The position numbers and the translations under genes were made by a program. The notes below the pieces were generated by a model that saw only the letters and a list, made by a program, of their open reading frames with translations, had not been told where the DNA came from and did no database searches. From Clostridia bacterium (lineage in GTDB: Bacteria; Bacillota; Clostridia; Christensenellales; Aristaeellaceae), in assembly GCA_017397895.1 (NCBI GenBank), contig JAFQHP010000007.1, positions 1 through 64,000 of the forward strand: a stretch of 64,000 bases of DNA. The letters are read 5' to 3'. Positions 1 through 7,789 of this stretch are shown here, in pieces (position 1 is the stretch's first letter; each line of letters begins with the position of its first letter).

Positions 1-1
1 C

Positions 2-154
2 TACCTTCAGCCGCCGCTGACCACCGTACAGCTGCCAACGACCGAGATCGGCACCAGCGCCGCGCTGCACATCATGGAGAAGATCAACAATCCTTCGGTG
101 CCGCCGGTCAGAGAGATCATCCATTGCTCGATTGTGGAGAGGTCTTCGGTGTAA
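2..154 (+). CDS. LacI-family transcriptional regulator, C-terminal fragment (cut by window edge)
   Basis: Only the last 50 codons are inside the window; the rest lies to the left. The visible residues read LTTVQLPTTEIGTSAA, then HIMEKIN, and end in IVERSSV. This is the usual end of the periplasmic-binding-like effector domain of LacI/GalR regulators, where the Leu-Thr-Thr-Val strand precedes a helix and a last strand ending in a short Arg-Ser-Ser tail. Such proteins are cytoplasmic repressors of sugar genes that respond to a sugar or sugar phosphate. The DNA-binding domain and target operon cannot be seen. The family assignment rests on the C-terminal pattern alone. Confidence 0.7.
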   Translation, partial: YLQPPLTTVQLPTTEIGTSAALHIMEKINNPSVPPVREIIHCSIVERSSV

Positions 155-263
155 GCATTTCATTACCGCACGAGAAAAATCTTCCATGTATAAATGGCAT
201 AATCCAAGCATCTCCGGCACATTGTAAAAAATCCAACACCCTCTGGATAAATCAGCAGAAGTA

Positions 264-272
264 TGCTATAAT
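264..272 (+). promoter_or_regulatory. Extended -10 promoter without an obvious gene
   Basis: TGC followed by TATAAT (267-272) makes an extended -10 element. No -35 box at the right distance stands out, and no intact reading frame follows. It may serve a small RNA ending at the hairpin at 573-608, or be a relic. Confidence 0.35.
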
Positions 273-572
273 GTAATTGAGCCATCCGGGATCGGCGGTG
301 GGCGTTACCGTTGATATCCTGGCGGTGATAGAATTTTGATAGCAAAAGTCCGAATAGGCTTTATCCCAAGGATAGAATGCCTCAAATCGGCCCACCACAA
401 GCAACAAAACCTAAACGCATTGCGTTAAGCTTCGATTCAACTGGGCGCGTGGGAGTAATGAACAGCCTCCGTTTTTCCCAGTAAACACGGGCAAAAGCGG
501 CATCTCAAAACAGATTTGATACTGTTTTGATACTGTCATCAAAATCCCCACGATCATCACACAAGAGGAAAC

Positions 573-615
573 CCCTCCTGTATGAACGCTTATGTTCATG
601 CAGGAGGGATTTTTA
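573..615 (+). terminator. Rho-independent terminator
   Basis: A 15-bp stem (573-587 with 594-608, one T-G wobble) closes a six-base loop and is followed by ATTTTTA. It could end the LacI-family transcript or a transcript from the promoter near 264. Confidence 0.65.
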
Positions 616-889
616 TGCTTTTGGTTTTCTGTTGGGGAAGGAGTCCTCCATCCACTGAATGTACTCTTGACATTGTCCAGCGCACCTTCATGGTGATTAC
701 ATTTTGATTATGCTTGATAAAAGAGATACCAAGGAGGATAAACATATTTCCCATACATGACATTCAAGGTATAGAACAACTCGAAAAGGAACTTGAGGGC
801 AATCATGTGATTATTCTTCTGGTAAAACCTCAGGATAATCAACTCTAAGTATTCACATATGCTGGCCTGATCTTCAAATGGAATAGCCG

Positions 890-918
890 TTGTATCCCGG
901 CGGAAGATTTGATATAAT
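890..918 (+). promoter_or_regulatory. Promoter of the ATPase/VOC/DUF1801 genes
   Basis: TTGTAT (890-895) and a perfect TATAAT (913-918) are separated by 17 bases. Transcription should start near 925, so the ATG at 890 cannot be the translation start of the ATPase gene. Confidence 0.75.
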
Positions 919-964
919 ACAGACAGATGAAAATCAGAAAACCATGCTGATGGAGGTGAAACGG

Positions 965-1738
965 GTGGCGCTTGCAAAGAATCGCTATATCGGGGAGATC
1001 ATCTGGACAGGAGATGTGGCAGAGGGGTCCTACCTGAACGAGATCCCGGCGGTGAAGCATTTGCGGAAAATGCAGCGGCTGGAATTGAAGGCCCCTGTCA
1101 CGTTTCTGGTGGGGGAGAACGGCACCGGCAAATCCACCCTGCTGGAGGCCGTTGCGGTGGCCGCCGGGTTTAATCCGGAGGGCGGCACCCGCAATTTTTC
1201 CTTTTCCACCCGGGCCACCCATTCCTCATTGCATGAATGCATCCGGCTTTCCAAATACGGCTTCCCCAAGGACGGCTTTTTCCTGCGGGCGGAAAGCTTT
1301 TACAACGTGGCCACCAATATTGACGAGATGGACGAAGCAGGGGGGCTTGGAGCACCGGTGATTCAAAGCTTTGGTGGCGTATCCCTGCATGAGCAAAGCC
1401 ACGGGGAAAGCTTTCTTTCCGTGGTGCTGCACCGCTTTGGCGGCAACGGCCTGTATATTCTGGACGAGCCGGAAGCGGCGCTGTCGCCCATGCGGCTGAT
1501 GACCCTGCTTTCTGCCATGGACCATCTGGTGAAGCAAAACAGCCAGTTCATCATTTCCACCCATTCGCCCATCCTGATGGCCTATCCCGGGGCGGAAATT
1601 CTGGAGCTGAGCGAAGGGGGCATCCGAAACGTTTCCTACCGGGAAACGGAGCATTATCAGGTAACCCGGCGCTTCCTGGAAAACCCGGAAAAGATGCTGC
1701 ATTATCTGCTGGATGATGAAGGAGGCAAGATATCATGA
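965..1738 (+). CDS. AAA-type ATPase of the RecF/SMC-like ABC class (COG3910-like)
   Basis: A 257-residue soluble single-domain ATPase. Walker A is GENGTGKST at about residues 50-58, the ABC-like signature SHGES at 145-149, Walker B ILDEPE with Asp167 and Glu168, and the switch histidine in STHSP at about 200. The order matches stand-alone ABC-ATPase-fold proteins annotated as predicted ATPases, whose role is unknown; there is no membrane or transport partner. The GTG at 965 is chosen because GGAGG at 952-956 lies eight bases before it and because the promoter at 890-918 overlaps the more upstream ATG. ATGs at 944 and 950 remain possible. The gene ends in a 4-base ATGA overlap with the VOC gene, so the two are translationally coupled. 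Confidence 0.8.
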   Translation: MALAKNRYIGEIIWTGDVAEGSYLNEIPAVKHLRKMQRLELKAPVTFLVGENGTGKSTLLEAVAVAAGFNPEGGTRNFSFSTRATHSSLHECIRLSKYGFPKDGFFLRAESFYNVATNIDEMDEAGGLGAPVIQSFGGVSLHEQSHGESFLSVVLHRFGGNGLYILDEPEAALSPMRLMTLLSAMDHLVKQNSQFIISTHSPILMAYPGAEILELSEGGIRNVSYRETEHYQVTRRFLENPEKMLHYLLDDEGGKIS

Positions 1739-2133
1739 TTGGCATTGGCATTTATGTAAAGGGAAGCCCGGAAGCAATCAGGCTGTATCAGGCGGCTTTC
1801 GGGCTGGAGCTTGGCTATCATGTATTGAACCGGGACGGCACCTTTTTCCATTCGGAGCTGAGCAGGAATGGGGAACCCTTCTGCTCTGTGGTGGAGGCAA
1901 AGGGGGATACTTATGCGCAGGTGCATCCCATTGAGCTTGGCGTGACCTTTGAAAACCGGTATGAACTGGAACAGGCCTTCCGGGTGCTTTCGGACGGCGG
2001 GAAGGTGGAGATGGAAATCGGGGAACTTCCCTGGAGCCCCTGCGCCGCCATGGTGCGGGACCGGTTTGGGGTGAAGTGGTTTTTATCCCTGCCCCAGCAT
2101 CAGCCCCAAGCGGGCTGGACACCGGAAACGTGA
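1735..2133 (+). CDS. VOC-superfamily (glyoxalase/PhnB-like) protein
   Basis: 132 residues with the beta-alpha-beta-beta-beta fold of vicinal oxygen chelate proteins. The N-terminus carries the IRLYQAAFGLELGY helix-strand typical of PhnB/YycE-like members, and the C-terminal module ends with RDRFGVKWFLSLP, close to the D-x-F-G-x-x-W signature of that group. Members include glyoxalases, antibiotic-binding proteins and many of unknown role; the substrate cannot be read from the sequence. The start overlaps the ATPase stop (ATGA), with a GAAGGAGG-type site just before it. The DUF1801 gene follows 26 bases later, so the three probably share a transcript. Confidence 0.75.
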   Translation: MIGIGIYVKGSPEAIRLYQAAFGLELGYHVLNRDGTFFHSELSRNGEPFCSVVEAKGDTYAQVHPIELGVTFENRYELEQAFRVLSDGGKVEMEIGELPWSPCAAMVRDRFGVKWFLSLPQHQPQAGWTPET

Positions 2134-2159
2134 CAAACAATCTTGCTGAGGAGACAACC

Positions 2160-2489
2160 ATGAACCAACGGATTGAAGCGTATCTGGAAAAATATCCAAA
2201 TGAGACGGCGGCAATGTACCGGCAGGTGCGGCAGCTGATTTATGAGAGTACAGAAAGCGAGCCCCTGGAAACAATGTGGGCCGCAATGCCCACGTATTCT
2301 GTGGGGGAGCGGTTTGTGCGGCTGATTTTATTCCGGGATCATCTGAATATCGAAGCAAAGGCAGCTGTTGCCCATCGGGAAGAATTGAAGGGATACAAAT
2401 TCACCCCCAAAGGGATGCTGCAGATTTATTTGAACCAGGAGATACCGGCGGATGTGCTGAAGCGGATTTTTGAAAAAACGCTGGGGTGA
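2160..2489 (+). CDS. DUF1801 domain protein (YdhG-like)
   Basis: 109 residues forming a DUF1801-like domain: an N-terminal helix (IEAYLEKYP), the METMWAAMPTY-like strand, a central strand (VRLILFRDHLNIEAKA), and a C-terminal FTPKGMLQIYLNQEIPADVL segment. Related proteins (YdhG, frataxin-like YdhG in Bacillus) have been linked to iron handling, but most are uncharacterised. Translation starts at ATG 2160 with GAGGAGA at 2147-2153. It is the third gene of the cluster begun by the ATPase and ends just before a bidirectional terminator. Confidence 0.75.
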   Translation: MNQRIEAYLEKYPNETAAMYRQVRQLIYESTESEPLETMWAAMPTYSVGERFVRLILFRDHLNIEAKAAVAHREELKGYKFTPKGMLQIYLNQEIPADVLKRIFEKTLG

Positions 2490-2505
2490 AGCATTTGGAA
2501 TGAAA

Positions 2506-2538
2506 AAAGGCGGGGCCTGACGGCTCCGCCTTTGTTGT
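2506..2538. terminator. Bidirectional terminator between convergent genes
   Basis: A 12-bp stem (2506-2517 with 2522-2533, one G-T wobble) has A-rich and T-rich flanks. It sits between the DUF1801 gene (plus) and the GH2 gene (minus) and can stop transcription from both sides. Confidence 0.75.
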
Positions 2539-2542
2539 TTGA

Positions 2543-5083
2543 TTAGGGTTCTTTGCCCATCCAGTGGAGGGCGGGGGTGAAATGGGGGTCGCAGGTGGAA
2601 GCAATAATCGTTTTGCTTTCGCCCGGCCACAGTTCAAAGTCGTTTTCGCTGTAGGTGGTGCCGTCCGGCTCGGCCAGATGGGCCATCCACACAAAGCGGG
2701 GGGCGGTGAGGGTCACTTCGTATTTGCCCTCTTCCAGGGGGCGGCTGAGGCACTGCACAGGCATATCCCCGGGGATCATATCCGCAAAGGGGGTGAAGAA
2801 ATACTTGGTTTCGTTGACGATCTTTCCATTCTTGATCAGCCGGGCGCGGAAAACGGCATCGGCAGGGTCAAAGGTGAGGACGGAAAGATCCACATCCGTC
2901 AGGCGGGCGGAGCCGTTTTGAGGCAGGCACACGTCCTGGCTGCCTTCCGTGAGGACACGGCCATCCAGGGTCATCATGGTCCATTCAAGGCGGGCGGGCC
3001 GATCTTCCAGGGTATCGTTCATGCCCCAGATTTCCAGCTTGCCGGCATCCGTTTTCCAGTGCTCCTTCCAGTGCACCCGGCCCTCGTCGTTTTGCACCTC
3101 ATAGCCTTTCACGCACAGCGCCAGGGGGGCCATGGCCTGTTTGAGGGCATAGTAGATGGGCTTGCGGCGCAGCGCATAATCGATCAGGGACCAGTTGTGC
3201 ACGCCGTAGCTGTCGGACAGTGTCCAGAACAAAAGCCCGGCGCAGGTGAATTTCTGCCGGCGGAATTCCTCATACATGTGCCGGGTGATCTCCGCCTGCA
3301 GGGCCTGGCTGCGCAGGATGAACTGCTGGGGAGACAATTCTTCGTCGCCGAAATACTGTTTTTCCATGCGGGAAAGCAGGGTATGGTCCTGGCAGGAGTT
3401 GGTATGATGCAGCCAGATGGGATCATCGGGGCGCATATGCTCCGCCGGGATACAGCCCAGCGCCGTTTCCATGGGCATGGCGCCCATGATGCCGAATTCG
3501 CTGAGGAACTTCACCTTGAACTCCACAAACCGCCACAAATCCAGGTAATGGGGGTGGCTGTCCACATGGGTCAATACCCAGATGTGCTGGTCGCCGTGGC
3601 GGCAGTCGGCCTGGTATTCGCCGCCGTGGGGGCTGCTTTGCCGGTACACCAGGCGGGGGCACATTTCCTGCACCAGGGAGGGCAGGATTTTTTCATAAAT
3701 ATCGCCGCCGTACCAGGGCAGAGAAGGCCGATGCTGCTTCTGGGAATGGTACATTTCCTGAATTTCATTGTTCCCCGCCCAGCCGATCAGGCTGGCATGC
3801 CGGCGCAGACGGCGGATGGCCTTGCGCGCTTCCAGGGTGATATCTTTCCGGAAGGCGGGCACATGCACGGGGTAATAGCCGCAGGCGTACATAAAATCGT
3901 GCCACACCATGATGCCCATCTCGTCGCAGGCGTTCATCAGCGCTTCCGATGCATACACGCCGCCGCCCCATACCCGCAGCATGTTCATATGCTCATCCCG
4001 GGCCAGGGCAATCAGCGCCCGTTCCTTTTCGGGGGTGATGCGGCCGGGCAGGCAGTCGCAGGGCACATGGTTGGCCCCCTTGCAGAATACCGGCACGCCG
4101 TTGAGATGGAACACAAAGCCGGTTTCGCCCGCTTCCATTTGCGGTTCCTGCAGGGAAATGGTGCGAAGGCCCATTAGCTGGGTGCGCACATCCACCTGAT
4201 CGCCCTGCTGGTTTGTGAGCGTTACTTCCACCCGGTACAGGTGGGCGTCGCCCAGCCCGTTGCACCACCACAGCCGGGCCTTGGGGATGGTGAAGGAAAG
4301 GGCGGTTTTTGCATTTTCCAGGGGCTGGCTGTGGCAAGCCACAGCGTTCCCGTCAGCGTCCCAAATGGTGCAGGACAGGGTGAGGGGAGTATCGGTTACG
4401 ATGCGGGTTTCCACGTCCACCGCCACCCGGCAGGGCATCCTTTCGGAAAGGGTGTCTTCCTCGGGCCGGGCGTACACATCTTCAATGGCCGCCTGGCGGC
4501 AGGCGGTCAGGTACACATCCTTCCAGATGCCGCAGGAGAAAAGCCACACCGTCCAGTCCCAGCCGTAGACGTACTGGGGCTTGCGCATCCACACCCGCCA
4601 GGGCTGTTCGTTGTTCCACATGGTGCCCATGTCTTCCAGGTCGTGGGTCTTGGCTTCCTGCAGGCCTTCATCAAGGCGCACCAGCAGGGTGTTTTCCCCG
4701 GGATGCAGGCAGGACGTCACATCAAAGGTAATTTCCACAAAGGCGTTGTTGTGCCGGCCAATTTTCCGGCCGTTGAGATAGATATCCGCTGTGCAGTCCA
4801 GCCCTTCAAAGGTGAGCTGCATGGAGGGGGCCAGATCGTCCTTTTCCAGCACAAAGGTGCGCCGGCACCAGAATTCCTTCTTCTCCATCCATGTGCAGTC
4901 CAGGCTGTTCATGGCATAAAGGGGTTCTTGAATGATGCCCGCTTCAATCAGCGGCGTGTGCACATCCCCCGGCACGGTATAGAGCAGGGAGGGGAGAGCA
5001 GAAAGCGCATCCGGTGCGCCCGTGCCGATATCGCACCAGGCCATGCTCCACCGGCCGTTCAAAGAAAGGGTGGTTGTTTTCAT
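2543..5083 (-). CDS. Glycoside hydrolase family 2, beta-mannosidase type
   Basis: An 846-residue cytoplasmic enzyme with no signal peptide. Domain order is a jelly-roll sugar-binding domain (about 1-195), an Ig-like domain (200-310), a TIM barrel (about 325-640) and C-terminal Ig-like domains. The acid/base is Glu440 in GWAGNNEIQ and the nucleophile Glu529 in FLSEFG. The GNNE form and the MNMLRVWGGGVY segment at 366-377 fit beta-mannosidases rather than beta-galactosidases. It should release mannose from the non-reducing end of imported manno-oligosaccharides or N-glycan cores. The start has GAGGATG about nine bases upstream, and an extended -10 (TGG-TATACT) lies at 5129-5137. Exact substrate within GH2 is an inference. 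Confidence 0.88.
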   Translation of the reverse strand: MKTTTLSLNGRWSMAWCDIGTGAPDALSALPSLLYTVPGDVHTPLIEAGIIQEPLYAMNSLDCTWMEKKEFWCRRTFVLEKDDLAPSMQLTFEGLDCTADIYLNGRKIGRHNNAFVEITFDVTSCLHPGENTLLVRLDEGLQEAKTHDLEDMGTMWNNEQPWRVWMRKPQYVYGWDWTVWLFSCGIWKDVYLTACRQAAIEDVYARPEEDTLSERMPCRVAVDVETRIVTDTPLTLSCTIWDADGNAVACHSQPLENAKTALSFTIPKARLWWCNGLGDAHLYRVEVTLTNQQGDQVDVRTQLMGLRTISLQEPQMEAGETGFVFHLNGVPVFCKGANHVPCDCLPGRITPEKERALIALARDEHMNMLRVWGGGVYASEALMNACDEMGIMVWHDFMYACGYYPVHVPAFRKDITLEARKAIRRLRRHASLIGWAGNNEIQEMYHSQKQHRPSLPWYGGDIYEKILPSLVQEMCPRLVYRQSSPHGGEYQADCRHGDQHIWVLTHVDSHPHYLDLWRFVEFKVKFLSEFGIMGAMPMETALGCIPAEHMRPDDPIWLHHTNSCQDHTLLSRMEKQYFGDEELSPQQFILRSQALQAEITRHMYEEFRRQKFTCAGLLFWTLSDSYGVHNWSLIDYALRRKPIYYALKQAMAPLALCVKGYEVQNDEGRVHWKEHWKTDAGKLEIWGMNDTLEDRPARLEWTMMTLDGRVLTEGSQDVCLPQNGSARLTDVDLSVLTFDPADAVFRARLIKNGKIVNETKYFFTPFADMIPGDMPVQCLSRPLEEGKYEVTLTAPRFVWMAHLAEPDGTTYSENDFELWPGESKTIIASTCDPHFTPALHWMGKEP

Positions 5084-5128
5084 CGGTGTTCATCCTCGAT
5101 TTTATTTATTGGGGATTCATGTGGAAAC

Positions 5129-5137
5129 AGTATACCA
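5129..5137 (-). promoter_or_regulatory. Extended -10 promoter of the GH2 gene
   Basis: Read on the minus strand, TGG precedes TATACT. No good -35 hexamer sits 17 bases upstream, so an activator or the extended -10 contact may be needed. Confidence 0.5.
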
Positions 5138-5301
5138 TAATTTTTGTCCCATGGCTACTGTGTTTTTTACCGTCTCCGGCCGGGAAAAAGGATGAGAAGA
5201 TTAATATTTCATAAACAAAATGCTGACAAAACAGAAAACCGGGCAGGGTAGAATCTTCATCGTTGGCAGCAAGAAATGCCAGGATGAGGAGGAAAAGAAA
5301 G

Positions 5302-5673
5302 ATGACGAAAAAGAATTTTATGTTTCTGGTACTGACGGTGGTTGGAGGGCTGATGTTTGCCCTGGGAATGTGCATGTGCCTGCTGCCGGAATGGAACGCC
5401 TTCGGCCCCGGTGTGGCGGTGACGGCGCTGGGCGCTGTGACGCTGACGGTGATCGGCCTGATGCGGTGGATTATGGCGGGCAAGCCTGTGCCTGCCATTG
5501 ACTGGAACAAGGTGGGCAAGGCGGCCTATTGTGTGCTGGCTGCGCTGGTGCTGGGTACCGGCATGGCCATGATTATGGCGTTTGAGGGCATGATGGTCCC
5601 CGGCATCATTGTGGGCATTGTGGGCATTGTGCTGGGCCTGGGTATCATTCCTGTATTCAAGGGACTGAAATAA
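5302..5673 (+). CDS. Small integral membrane protein, function unknown
   Basis: 123 residues with four predicted membrane helices in two pairs: about 7-25 and 39-57, then 73-92 and 97-117. The last pair is very rich in Gly, Ile and Val. A short hydrophilic loop (MAGKPVPAIDWNK) divides the pairs. I do not recognise the family. The ATG at 5302 is chosen because GAGGAGG at 5286-5292 is well placed. The next gene starts 25 bases later with its own GAGGAGG, so the two probably form an operon. Confidence 0.6.
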   Translation: MTKKNFMFLVLTVVGGLMFALGMCMCLLPEWNAFGPGVAVTALGAVTLTVIGLMRWIMAGKPVPAIDWNKVGKAAYCVLAALVLGTGMAMIMAFEGMMVPGIIVGIVGIVLGLGIIPVFKGLK

Positions 5674-5698
5674 AGATTATATTGAGGAGGACAAAACC

Positions 5699-5947
5699 AT
5701 GACTGAATTTCTGAAAAAAGCATTCAACGATATGAAAGAAAGTGCCAGGGCGCAGCATGAAGTTGATAAGGCCAATTTTGCCGCCGCCAAGGCAGAAAGC
5801 AAAGCCCAGTGGGAGGAAGCCAAGGCTATGGGCAACCCCGAAACCCGCAAGGCCATGATGCAGGCTCAGCGCGACAAGCAGATCGAAGAAGCCAATCAGC
5901 GCAAGGCAGAGGCCGAGGCTCGCATCAGCAAAGCACAGGGCAAGTAA
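5699..5947 (+). CDS. Small charged helical protein, function unknown
   Basis: 82 residues, almost all predicted alpha-helix, very rich in Ala, Glu, Lys and Gln, with no hydrophobic segment. Stretches such as AAKAESKAQWEEAKA and KAEAEARISKAQG suggest a single coiled coil or an amphipathic helix. Similar short Ala/Glu/Lys proteins are often encoded beside small membrane proteins in Clostridia, but no function can be named. GAGGAGG at 5684-5690 precedes the ATG. A terminator follows at once. Confidence 0.6.
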   Translation: MTEFLKKAFNDMKESARAQHEVDKANFAAAKAESKAQWEEAKAMGNPETRKAMMQAQRDKQIEEANQRKAEAEARISKAQGK

Positions 5948-5955
5948 GGATTCAT

Positions 5956-5992
5956 AAACAGGCTCCGGATACGCTTTCCGGGCCTGTTTTTT
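5956..5992 (+). terminator. Rho-independent terminator
   Basis: Arms 5956-5968 and 5978-5989 pair as AAACAGGC-CCGG with CCGG-GCCTGTTT and run into a T tract. It ends the two-gene unit 5302-5947. Confidence 0.75.
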
Positions 5993-6065
5993 ATACGGCA
6001 TAAACAAAACAGAAACATTTATGTGATATACTGATCCTGTAATCTGAGAATAGGAGCCTTTTGCC

Positions 6066-6737
6066 ATGTTCAAGATTCTTGTTGTAGAGGATGACCGCGA
6101 CCTGAACCGGACGGTGTGCGCGTTTCTGAACCGTTCCGGCTACGAGGCCACCGGCTGCCTCAACGCCACCGACGCCTATGACGCCATGTACGATACCATG
6201 TTTGACCTGGTGGTGTCGGACATCATGATGCCTGGCATCGACGGCTTTGAGTTCGCCGAAAACGTCCGCGCGCTGAACGAGAACATCCCCATTCTGTTCA
6301 TGACCGCCAGGGACGATATTGCCTCCAAGCAGCGGGGCTTCCGCATCGGCGTGGACGATTATATGGTCAAGCCCATCGACCTGGACGAATTGTTCCTGCG
6401 TATTGGCGCGCTGCTGCGCCGGGCGAAGATTGCCGCCAGCCGCAAGCTGGAGGTAGGCGCGTTTGTTATGGACGCGGACGAGTTCTCCGCCACGCTGAAT
6501 GGTGAAGAAATCAGCCTGACCAAGCGGGAGTTCAACATCCTGTACAAGCTGCTGAGCTATCCCAAGAAGACCTTCACCCGGCAGCAGCTGATGGACGAAT
6601 TCTGGGATGCAGATTCCGATACCGCCCCCCGTGCGGTGGATGTGTACATGACCAAGCTGCGCAGCAAACTGGCCGACTGCGACGATTTCGAGATCAAGAC
6701 CGTGCACGGGCTTGGCTACAAGGCGGTGATCAAGTGA
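6066..6737 (+). CDS. OmpR/PhoB-family response regulator
   Basis: 223 residues: an N-terminal receiver domain (1-120) and a C-terminal winged-helix DNA-binding domain (about 128-223). The phospho-acceptor is Asp52 in VVSDIMMPG, with acidic residues at 9-10 (VVEDD), Thr80 and Lys102 (MVKPID) completing the switch set. The winged helix contains LTKREFNILYKLL and DVYMTKLRSKL, typical of OmpR proteins. The stop overlaps the kinase GTG by four bases, so the pair is coupled. Upstream, TATACT at 6027-6032 has no clear -35, which fits activator-dependent or autoregulated transcription. The stimulus is unknown. Confidence 0.92.
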   Translation: MFKILVVEDDRDLNRTVCAFLNRSGYEATGCLNATDAYDAMYDTMFDLVVSDIMMPGIDGFEFAENVRALNENIPILFMTARDDIASKQRGFRIGVDDYMVKPIDLDELFLRIGALLRRAKIAASRKLEVGAFVMDADEFSATLNGEEISLTKREFNILYKLLSYPKKTFTRQQLMDEFWDADSDTAPRAVDVYMTKLRSKLADCDDFEIKTVHGLGYKAVIK

Positions 6738-7789
6738 AGCGATTCCTGCGTGGGCTGAACCACTACATCGTGTTTTTCCTGCTGGCGGCGTTCCTGGTAA
6801 CCTGTTGCATCCTGCTGTTCGCCAACGCGCTGATGGACTCCCTGGGCGTGGTGCTGACGGAGGAAAACCTGGGCACCGCTGCCAAGCTGACCTTTGGCAA
6901 TGTGATCTTGCTCAGCGTGCTGTTTACGCTGCTCGACGCCCTGCGCCGCAAACTCACCGTGGAGCGCACCGCCCGCCGCATCGCGGACGCGGCCAAACGC
7001 ATCGTGGCAGGAGATTTCTCCGTGCGGGTGGATAAGCCCAGCCGTTTTACCAATGACGAAAGCTTCTTTGAGATTATCGACTGCTTCAACCGCATGGCGC
7101 AGGAGCTTTCCGGCGTGGAGACGCTGCGGACGGACTTCATCTCCAATGTATCCCACGAGATGAAAACGCCCCTGGCGGTGATGCAGAATTACGGCACGCT
7201 GCTGCAAGCCCCCGACCTGCCGGAAGACAAGCGCATCGAGTACGCCCAGGGCGTTTCCAATAGCGCCCGCCGCCTGGCGGATATGGTGACCAACATCCTC
7301 AAGCTGAACAAGCTGGAAAACCAGCAGATCTTCCCCAAGGCCGAGGCCTTCGACCTGGGCGAGCAGCTTTGCGAGATCCTGCTGCAATACGAAAGCGTGT
7401 GGGAGCGGGAGGGCATCGACATCGAAACCGACATTGCCGAGGACGTGCAGGTATGCGCTGACAGGGAGCTGCTGAGTCTGGTGTGGAACAACCTGCTCTC
7501 CAACGCCTTCAAGTTCACACCGGCAGGCGGCACGGTGTCCCTGACGCTGACTACCAGCGAGCAGCATGCCATTGTGAAGGTGCAGGATACCGGCTGCGGC
7601 ATGTCGGCAGAGACCGGCGCGCACATCTTCGAGAAGTTCTACCAGGGCGACACTTCCCACGCCACCCGCGGCAACGGCCTGGGTCTGGCGCTGGTGAAGC
7701 GGGTGGTGGACATCGTCCACGGGGAGATCAGCGTGGAGAGCGAACTCGACAAGGGCACGACCTTCACCGTGAAGATCGGGAGAGCATGA
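6734..7789 (+). CDS. Sensor histidine kinase, cognate partner of the OmpR-type regulator
   Basis: 351 residues starting at GTG 6734 inside the regulator's stop. Two membrane helices (about 11-32 and 53-69) flank an outside loop of only some 20 residues, then come a HAMP-like linker (75-125), the HisKA domain with His141 in FISNVSHEMKTPL, and the ATPase domain with N-box WNNLLSNAFKFTP, G1 box DTGCGMS and G2 box GNGLGLALVKRV. The very short loop resembles intramembrane-sensing kinases, which usually rely on a membrane partner. The next gene, overlapping by four bases, encodes a membrane protein that could play that part (inference). Confidence 0.92.
   Translation: MKRFLRGLNHYIVFFLLAAFLVTCCILLFANALMDSLGVVLTEENLGTAAKLTFGNVILLSVLFTLLDALRRKLTVERTARRIADAAKRIVAGDFSVRVDKPSRFTNDESFFEIIDCFNRMAQELSGVETLRTDFISNVSHEMKTPLAVMQNYGTLLQAPDLPEDKRIEYAQGVSNSARRLADMVTNILKLNKLENQQIFPKAEAFDLGEQLCEILLQYESVWEREGIDIETDIAEDVQVCADRELLSLVWNNLLSNAFKFTPAGGTVSLTLTTSEQHAIVKVQDTGCGMSAETGAHIFEKFYQGDTSHATRGNGLGLALVKRVVDIVHGEISVESELDKGTTFTVKIGRA

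Larger units (their letters stand above)
155..943. other. Gene-poor stretch with decayed coding remnants
   Basis: No intact gene is visible. The stretch holds an extended -10 promoter near 264, a strong hairpin at 573-608, and short open fragments. One plus-strand fragment at 744-848 follows an AAGGAGG at 731-737 but lacks a normal start codon; it reads IQGIEQLEKELEGNHVIILL and stops after 34 codons. On the minus strand 620-680 reads QEYIQWMEDSFPNRKPKA and then stops, like the tail of a dead gene. I read this as a scar of former genes, with no function assigned. Confidence 0.4.

Noticed and set aside
890-964. ATG at 890 as start of the ATPase gene
   Set aside because: It overlaps the -35 box of the promoter at 890-918, so it would lie upstream of the transcript. 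The GTG at 965 has a proper ribosome site.
708-977. Minus-strand 89-residue open frame
   Set aside because: No ribosome site, odd aromatic-rich composition and it crosses the ATPase promoter. Treated as a shadow in a decayed stretch.
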